Part shown: positions 57,087-64,000 of the stretch, piece after piece
Position numbering within the stretch: position 1 is the first letter of the stretch
How the letters are laid out: every line of letters begins with the position of its first letter
Translations under genes and position numbers: made by a program
NCBI GenBank assembly: GCA_034440575.1
Contig: JAOTOL010001502.1
Location: 930,001 to 994,000, forward strand
Direction of reading: 5' to 3'
Length of the DNA: 64,000 nt
Source: Imbricaverruca yamaguchii
Lineage: Eukaryota; Arthropoda; Thecostraca; Neoverrucidae
The notes under the pieces: model-generated
Database searches by the model: none
Told to the model about the DNA's origin: nothing
The model's input: the letters and a program-made list of their open reading frames with translations, nothing else

Positions 57087-59267
57087 GAATTTGGCCTGGT
57101 TGTCAGGTTAGTTTTTCAATGATATTTGTTCTGAGAAGAGGTTAGGCTAGGTTACATTACATTATGCTGCATTGTGCTATTTTGGGTTTGGCTGCGCTAG
57201 GCTAGGCAAGGCTACACTATCCTAGGCTAGGCTATAGTGATAACTATGCTATGGCATGCTATGCTATGCTATATTATGGTAGGTTATATCTTTGTGAAGT
57301 TGTACCTTCCATGCTATATATGACTATACACCCTAAAGCCAAAATAACTATCTTTCTTCACTCAAAGATTCTTTTCTGGTATTACTTTGCTTATTGACTG
57401 AAAAACGCGCATTGTAAATGCATACACTGAAATGAGTGGCCATGTTGCAGTCATTCACATTAATAAACAAACATTTTCGCATGTTTGTAGCAAACACATA
57501 CTGTCACTGCCATGCTCCCAGTTATGGCAGGCATGTTAGGCTAGGATGCAAAACTTAGCAGCAGTCTGCATGTCGCTATGTGTCCCATACCAGCATACAA
57601 ATGCATGCGTAACATTTGAAATGAAAACACAAAACTGACACAGCCTGTCCACCATCCATTCTATACATAACTGCATATATCCCGTGATGCTTGAAATTTA
57701 ATTATGATGGAACCTACATTATGCTGTGTAATACCATTACTTGCCTAGTATACCTATGGAGCCGAAACTTGGAACCCAACTGTCAACTATAAGGATTGGG
57801 GAACAATACATATCAGCATAAGACCAGCTGGTGACAGTGAGCTGCTTTGAGGTATCAGGTATCAGGTCAGCTGCTTTCTTTGATAATGCAGCTTTATATT
57901 ACATTTATTCGTGTAAGCCGATGTTATTTACTGCATGCCTTGTGACTATGTGGTCACCAATTTTTTAAGAAGAAGGGGGTAAGGTAACCAGATATGCTTC
58001 AATTATCTGAGGTGAACAGGCTAAATTTTATCTCATGCTTTCTTCATTTAATTTGTCTTTGATTTTTTAATTTTACTTTTGTGTGCATCAGCAGGCAATG
58101 TGTAATGCACGAGTGATCAATTCATCACTACTATATATTTAGCATGCACAGACTATCATTCCACGGCACAGACAGCAAAGCATGCACTTTCACAATACAT
58201 GACCAATGCAGTTGATGCAACCTAAACCCCATGTACAATGTGAAACTTGTGAAACATTCCTCAATGTAAAACATTGGGTATGCCAGCATAATGCATTTTC
58301 AAATCAGGGTAGTGCTACTGGCAAGCCATAAGGGTTTTAAATACTACGGACCTAAGTCATGACACGTAGCAAGAAAACATAATTGTGCTGAGGCCATGTT
58401 ATGTTCCAAGTGATGTTCCAAAAAGTGTTGTTGAGTGTGGGTCTCCACCAAAATTTAAGTATTCCAGGGCACTGCACTAGACAACACATGCCACACTAAA
58501 AACATACTTTTTCATTGAACTACCTGGCTGGTTGCTTTTCTCCTGATGTATCCTTTTGTTTTTCATGACACAACAATGCAGATATCTCATTTCAGTTCTG
58601 ACTTCTGTTTTCAGGCATCTTTGCTTCCATTTGTATTTGCTATATTATATGCAGCAAAAAATGGCTAGAAGATGCTAAGTGAGGTCAGTATTCATACAGC
58701 TGGTATTATGAATTCTGAGCGTGAGCGACTGCATTGTACAGTAAATCATGATGCATATTTCATTTCCACATTTTAATGATGTCGAAAAGAAGTATGATGG
58801 GATAAATTATACAATGTTACTGCTGTGAGCTTCTGTAAGATAGTTTCATATGCGTGTCCGGTATGCTGTACCTTGCATTTTGTTGGTGTTCGTTAAGCCG
58901 TAAATGGACGGGGCGAGCTGTCTCAGAAATGTAGTTGACCTGTTGACCGTTGTTGATGCAAATATTGCAACTAATCCTGTGCACCAACCCAGATAGGTGG
59001 TATCAGAAGATGAGCAGCATGTCAAGGAAGTAAGTGAAAACACCCGGCTATTTAACAGCAATTTGATGCTTTCATTCAAACAGAAGTGATGTATATGGAC
59101 GAAGGCCGCTACGCCAGTGGGTGCTGCTTGCAAATAAGTAATCGTGGCGGCGCGGAGGCGAGAAACATATATGGGATCACACACACATGTATATATATAT
59201 ATATATGCATATTTCCTTCAAAGTGACTGTGAGTTCAGCATTGGTGATCTGCCTGTTTATCACTTCG
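57087..59267. other. Unassigned, AT-rich, with GGCTA-type low complexity
   Basis: Runs of CTAGGCTA and TATGCTATG at about 57120-57290. No gene recognised; small open frames at 58846-59184 lack motifs. Confidence 0.4.
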
Positions 59268-59862
59268 GTTGGTTGGATGCTATTGATTATGATTATTGGG
59301 GTTTTAGGGTGCGTCAACCACATTTGGTTATATTGCACCCATAACAAGGTTGCCTAAGCACGCGTTACAATGTCACATACAAAAGTCAAGCATCGGTAGC
59401 TACTAAGGCACTTTATATAAAATCTGAGAAAGCAGTTTATCAGTCAGGCAGGTGAATATATTACGTCAACTCCTATCTTCTCAAGGAAGCAAAAAAACCG
59501 CTCTATTGTGTATAAATCGGGAGGCATCTTCAAATAGGTCCTTCAACTTCCGAGTATTCGCGTCATATCCGAAGTGGCGCCTGCGTTCTTCTGTGTATGC
59601 TGGGCACGCCACTAACACGTGGTGCACAGTCAGCGCAGCATTACACCTAACACATTTCGGTCTGTCGTCCCCGCACAATAAATGCCTATGTGTCGCAGGA
59701 GTGTGACCACAGATACCACTAAGACGACAGATGGCTACCTCGTCCCTTCTAGTCTTGTTGAAGGACGAGGGCCACGGAGCCAAGTATGGTTTTAATTTGT
59801 TCAACTCCACTTGATCCCATCTGTCGTCCTTCATCTGATAATAAATGTTGAGACTAGGTCAG
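59268..59862 (-). mobile_element. I-superfamily LINE copy 12, 3' end
   Basis: A tail and hairpin at 59268-59342 (GATTATGATTATTGGGG, AGGGTGCGTCAACC, GGTTATATTGCACCC), then a 117-residue frame (59834-59481): KDDRWDQVELNKLKPYLAPW, FNKTRRDEVAICRLSGICGH, CVRCNAALTVHHVLVACPAY. This is the post-RNase H end with its CCHC finger. Truncated at the 5' end near 59862. Copy is on the same strand as all other I-type copies. Confidence 0.87.
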
Positions 59863-59925
59863 GACGCCCGGCCTCCGCCGGGCTTACCTGCCCTATGCTG
59901 CTCGCTTCGCGAGCTTTTGACACCC
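59863..59925. repeat. Two perfect short hairpins
   Basis: GCCCGGCCTCCGCCGGGC (59866-59883 region; 7-bp stem) and GCTCGCTTCGCGAGC (59900-59914; 6-bp stem) lie 17 bp apart. No known RNA family was recognised. Confidence 0.5.
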
Positions 59926-60058
59926 GCAGTCGAATCCCTTCTCCATGCCCTTCATTTTGGAGAAGTTTGGCACCAACGCATCAAACAAATGTTTGGGCTC
60001 AATCCAAATGCATCTCCCAGCCCCGGTGGTATATCTAGGGCCTCACGATGCATTTCCC

Positions 60059-60180
60059 AAGTCAGTCGGTCAGTCAGTCAGTCAGTGCGACAATCAGTGC
60101 GACAGATTCCGTCAGTCCGCCAATCTTTCATTCAGTCAGACCGTCAGTCCGTCATTCATTCAGCCAGTCGATGAGTCAGT
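60059..60180. repeat. (CAGT)n-type low complexity
   Basis: CAGT and CCGT tetranucleotide-rich stretch directly before the satellite. Confidence 0.75.
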
Positions 60181-62597
60181 CAGTCCGTTGTGGCATTGGT
60201 GACGCGGCTGCGGCATTGGTGGCGCGGCTGCGTCATTGTTGACGCGGCTGTGGCATTGGTGGCGCGGCTGTGGCACTGGTGACGCGGCTGTGGCATTGTT
60301 GACGCGGCTGGGGCATTGGTGACGCGGCTGCGGCATTGGTGGCGCGGCTGCGGCATTGGTGGCGCGGCTGTGGCATTGGTGGCGCGGCTGTGGCATTGGT
60401 GACACAGCTGTGGCACTGGTGACGCGGCTGCGGCATTGGTGACGCGGCTGCGGCATTGATGGCGCGGCTGTGGCATTGATGGCGCGGCTGCGATGTTGGT
60501 GGCGCGGCTGTGATATTGGTGACGCGGCTGTGGCATTGGTGACGCGGCTGCGGCAATGGTGGCGCGGCTGCGGAATTGGTGACGCGGCTGTGGCATTGGT
60601 GGCGCGGCCGTGATGTTGGTGACGCGGCTGTGCCATTGGTGACGCGGCTGTGGCATTGGTGACGCGGCTACGGCATTGGTGGCGCGGCTGCAGCATTGGT
60701 GACGCGGCTGCGGCATTGGTGACGCGGCTGCGGCAATGGTGGCGCGGCTGCGGAATTGGTGACGCGGCTGTGGCATTGGTGGCGCGGCTGTGGCACTGCT
60801 GTCGCGGCTGTGGCACTGTTGACGCGGCTGTGGCACTGGTGACGCGGCTGTGGCATTGGTGACGCGGCATTGGTGGCGCGGCCGTGATGTTGGTGACGCG
60901 GCTGTGGCATTGGTGACGCGGCTGTGGCACTGGTGGCGCAGCTGCGGCATTGGTGACGCGGCTGCGGCATTGGTGACGCGGCTGCGGCAATGGTGGCGCA
61001 GCTGCGGCATTGGTGACGCGGCTGCGGCATTGGTGGCGTGGCTGTGGCATTGTTCACGCGGCTGTGGCATTGGTGACGCGGCTGTGGCACTGGTGACGCG
61101 GCTGCGGCATTGGTGACGCGGCTGCGGCATTGATGGCGCGGCTGTGGCATTGATGGCGCGGCTGCGATGTTGGTGGCGCGGCTGTGATATTGGTGACGCG
61201 GCTGTGGCATTGGTGACGCGGCTGCGGCAATGGTGGCGCGGCTGCGGAATTGGTGACGCGGCTGTGGCATTGGTGGCGCGGCCGTGGCATTGGTGACGCG
61301 GCTGTGGCATTGGTGACGCGGCTGCGGCATTGGTGGCGCGGCTGTGGCATTGGTGACACAGCTGTGGCACTGGTGACGCGGCTGCGGCATTGGTGACGCG
61401 GCTGCGGCATTGATGGCGCGGCTGTGGCATTGATGGCGCGGCTGCGGTGTTGGTGGCGCGGCTGTGATATTGGTGACGCGGCTGTGGCATTGGTGACGCG
61501 GCTGCGGCAATGGTGGCGCGGCTGCGGAATTGGTGACGCGGCTGTGGCATTGGTGGCGCGGCCGTGGCATTGGTGACGCGGCTGTGGCATTGGTGACGCG
61601 GCTACGGCATTGGTGGCGCGGCTGCAGCATTGGTGACGCGGCTGCGGCATTGGTGACGCGGCTGCGGCAATGGTGGCGCGGCTGCGGATGGTGACGCGGC
61701 TGTGGCATTGGTGACGCGGCTGTGGCATTGGTGGCGCGGCTGTGGCACTGCTGTCGCGGCTGTGGCACTGTTGACGCGGCTGTGGCACTGGTGACGCGGC
61801 TGTGGCATTGGTGACGCGGCATTGGTGGCGCGGCCGTGATGTTGGTGACGCGGCTGTGGCATTGGTGACGCGGCTGTGACACTGGTGGCGCAGCTGCGGC
61901 ATTGGTGACGCGGCTGCGGCATTGGTGACGCGGCTGCGGCAATGGTGGCGCAGCTGCGGCATTGGTGACGCGGCTGCGGCATTGGTGGCGTGGCTGTGGC
62001 ATTGTTCACGCGGCTGTGGCATTGGTGACGCGGCTGTGGCACTGGTGACGCGGCCGCGGCATTGGTGGCGCGGCTGTGGGACTGGTGACGCGGTTGTGGC
62101 ATTGGTGAAGCGGCTGTGGCATTGGTGAAGCGGCTGTGGCATTAGTGACGCGGCTGTGCATGTTAGCGGTGGGCATTGGTGGATGGTGGCGCGGCTGTGG
62201 GACTGGTGCGGCAGTGACGCGGTGGGCATGGTGAGGCGGCTTGGATTGGTGACGCGGCTGTGGCACTGGTGACGCGGCCGCGGCATTGGTGGCGCGGCTG
62301 TGGCATTGTTGACGCGGCTGTGGCATTGGTGACGCGGCTGTGGCATGTGACGCGGCCGCGGCATTGGTGGCGCGGCTTTGGTGGCATTGGTGAAGCGGCT
62401 GTGGCATTGGTGAAGCGGCTGTGGCATTAGTGACGCGGCTGCGGCATTGGTGGCGTGGCTGTGGCATTGTTCACGCGGCTGTGGCATTGGTGACGCGGCT
62501 GTGGCACTGGTGGCGCGGCTGTGGCATTGGTGGCGCGGCTGCGGCATTGGTGACGCGGCTGTGGCATTGGTGACGCGGCTGTGGCACTGGTGACGCG
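60181..62597. repeat. Satellite of 20-bp units with higher-order repeats
   Basis: About 120 imperfect copies of a 20-bp unit (GACGCGGCTGTGGCATTGGT). Variants are arranged in longer recurring blocks; one block with the truncated unit GACGCGGCATTGGTGGCGCG begins near 60861 and again near 61813 (952 bp apart), and CGGCATTGATGGCGCGGCTG begins near 60451, 61125 and 61405. Long open frames in all registers (PQPRHQCHSRVTNATAA-like) come from the period and GC content and are not genes. Confidence 0.95.
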
Positions 62598-62629
62598 AAA
62601 CAAATATTTTTTTTTTTGTTCTTTGACAG

Positions 62630-63960
62630 CTGCACACGTGGCGACAACTGCTGTCAGCAAGGGGACTGTTGCACGCGTAGTGAGAGAAGCAGAGGAGGCA
62701 GTAGAGCTGGTTCCAGTACGACCGGTGCAGGCCACTGACACACCGCCCAAACAGCTGCTGAAAACACAGCAGCCAGTGACGTCACCAACAGGTGACATGT
62801 GCACTCGCCTGCAGCGCGAGACAGCCCGAGACGAGGACCTGGCGGCTGTGATCCCGCGTATCCGGCCTGGAGTGGCGACCTCTCGAGTGGACTCTGATGA
62901 GATCAGGTTCTACATACGCAGCCCGGGTGAGTTGTTTGTTCGTAACTCAGTGTTGATGAGGCTCGGAGTGTCGGTGAACCTCAAGCAGTGGTAAGTGCAT
63001 GTGCAGAGATGTGGTGGAACTTGTACATTATTTACGGATGTCGGCTCACTTTAGAGCGGCGCGTACATTAGCGCGGCTGACTCCGCACTATTTTTGATTA
63101 AAAATCAAGTGTGATGTGAGGGCATACTGCAGAGCTTGTGAGGCGTATGCTCGAGTAAAACGGCCCAATCGTGGCAGCCGAGAGGGAATTGAATCTATTC
63201 CTGTGTTTGGTGGAACCATTTGCACAGTGGTCCGCGGACGCGTTAGGACCGTTTTCGCTCACAAAATCAGACAATCGTTTCGTTCTGTTGTGTCCAGACC
63301 TCTTTTCGAAGTGGGTGGAGGGAGGGAAATATGAATATGTCCCTACGTATATCCCTATGTATATGTATATAATGTCCCTATGTATATCCCTATATACCCT
63401 ATATATATCCCTATGTATAGGGAAATATCAAGAAATATGCCCATTTTCGAAGGGACATATTGTCAGCCAAATCAGCTGGTAGTTACGATCACCGACTGTT
63501 TCATTGAGTTGTTCAACAGATTTGGTGTGCTGAAGACGCTGCGTCTGAAGGATCAGGGACGTAATATTTAAAGTGAGTTGTGCAGAGCGATATGTCAGAA
63601 GCTTGGTATGAAATAGCTGCGCTGCTCGCCGGCTCATGGTGCTGGAAATGGTCAGACCGAAAGGTTCAACCGATCTCTCTGTGACTCCATGAAATTTTAT
63701 GTCAGCAAAAACCAGAATGACTGGGACCAGTGGGTACCAGCGTTCACGTGATGACTGGCTACTCGCCTTTCGAGCTGGTCACCGGTAACGAGCAGCGTCA
63801 TCCTGTGGTGTCGGAGCCAGCGTTGGAAAAGTGGGCCTTTTTTGGGACGTTTGCCATCCAAAGAATTATACACTCCGGAAATAATACACCCCTTGCATTG
63901 CTGGATGAAGACATGCTTAACTAGCAAGACAGCTAGATGTTATTATACAATAGTGATAAC
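62630..63960 (+). pseudogene. Ty3/gypsy retrotransposon pol fragment
   Basis: The first part (62630-62990) has RLQRETARDEDLAAVIPRIR and IRFYIRSPGELFVRNSVLMR, which match the linker between RNase H and integrase. Integrase follows in broken frames: CRACEAYARVKRPNRG (CC part of the zinc binding N-terminus), VEPFAQWSADALGPF with TKSDNRFVLLCPDLFSKWVE (first catalytic D), RFGVLKTLRLKDQGRN (second D, mutated context) and GNGQTERFNRSLCDSM (E). MTGYSPFELVTGNEQRH closes it. A (TATGTCCCTATG)n minisatellite at 63333-63430 splits the integrase core. No LTRs are in the window. Confidence 0.82.
63333..63430. repeat. Short minisatellite inside integrase
   Basis: Imperfect units of TATGTCCCTATG and TATATCCCTATG. 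Confidence 0.85.
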
Positions 63961-64000
63961 TTGGGTGGAGAGGAAGATTCAGTCATACTGGGTCCCCTAC

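Noticed and set aside
57110..57300. Interstitial arthropod telomere (TTAGG)n
   Set aside because: The repeats are mixed GGCTA/GGTTA/TATGC without a TTAGG run.
59863..59925. Hammerhead ribozyme
   Set aside because: Short hairpins exist but the conserved CUGAUGA and GAAA core is absent.
60160..62637. Long minus-strand frames of 300-530 residues
   Set aside because: They are translations of the 20-bp satellite; several registers stay open because the unit lacks stop codons.

Overview
The window looks like a transposon-packed piece of an arthropod nuclear genome, probably a crustacean or chelicerate; the species cannot be fixed from sequence. Evidence: GT-AG introns of up to 19 kb, intact APE and RNase H signatures of non-LTR retrotransposons, tRNA-derived SINEs, microsatellites, and no operons or bacterial ribosome binding sites. 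Most long open frames are transposon coding sequence or tandem-repeat artefacts.

The one clear host gene lies on the minus strand. Six exons at 53506-53665, 49265-49371, 30019-30181, 10781-11000, 8979-9089 and 7814-7984 have matching splice phases and together encode about 310 residues of a 12-TM major facilitator transporter of the spinster-like type. The first and last exons were not found; the gene runs past the left edge and its start is upstream of 53665. Introns of about 4.1, 19.1, 19.0, 1.7 and 1.0 kb separate the exons.

The 11.0-30.0 kb intron is mostly transposon: a CR1-like LINE on the plus strand (11.2-12.6 kb), then a run of I-superfamily LINEs (12.6-29.2 kb), all on the minus strand, joined head to tail or nested. 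One copy (16.2-22.56 kb) is structurally near complete: GC-rich 5'UTR, gag-like ORF1 with zinc knuckles, and an APE-RT-RNase H ORF2. The 30.2-49.3 kb intron holds a tRNA-derived SINE, CR1-like fragments, two minisatellites, a foldback element, a recently inactivated DDE-type transposase (39.6-41.9 kb), another CR1-like LINE and an I-type fragment. A third LINE type, on the plus strand, is at 49.9-51.8 kb. Right of the gene come AT-rich unassigned DNA, a LINE 3' end, a 2.4-kb satellite of 20-bp units and a decayed Ty3/gypsy pol fragment.

The most interesting signal is a short hairpin at the 3' end of every I-type LINE here that keeps its 3' end. The same hairpin also occurs alone, as insertions of about 45-65 bp with 8-15 bp target-site duplications and short tandem tails, all in one orientation. 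They are either extreme 5' truncations of the LINE or a very small SINE-like retroposon using the LINE 3' end.
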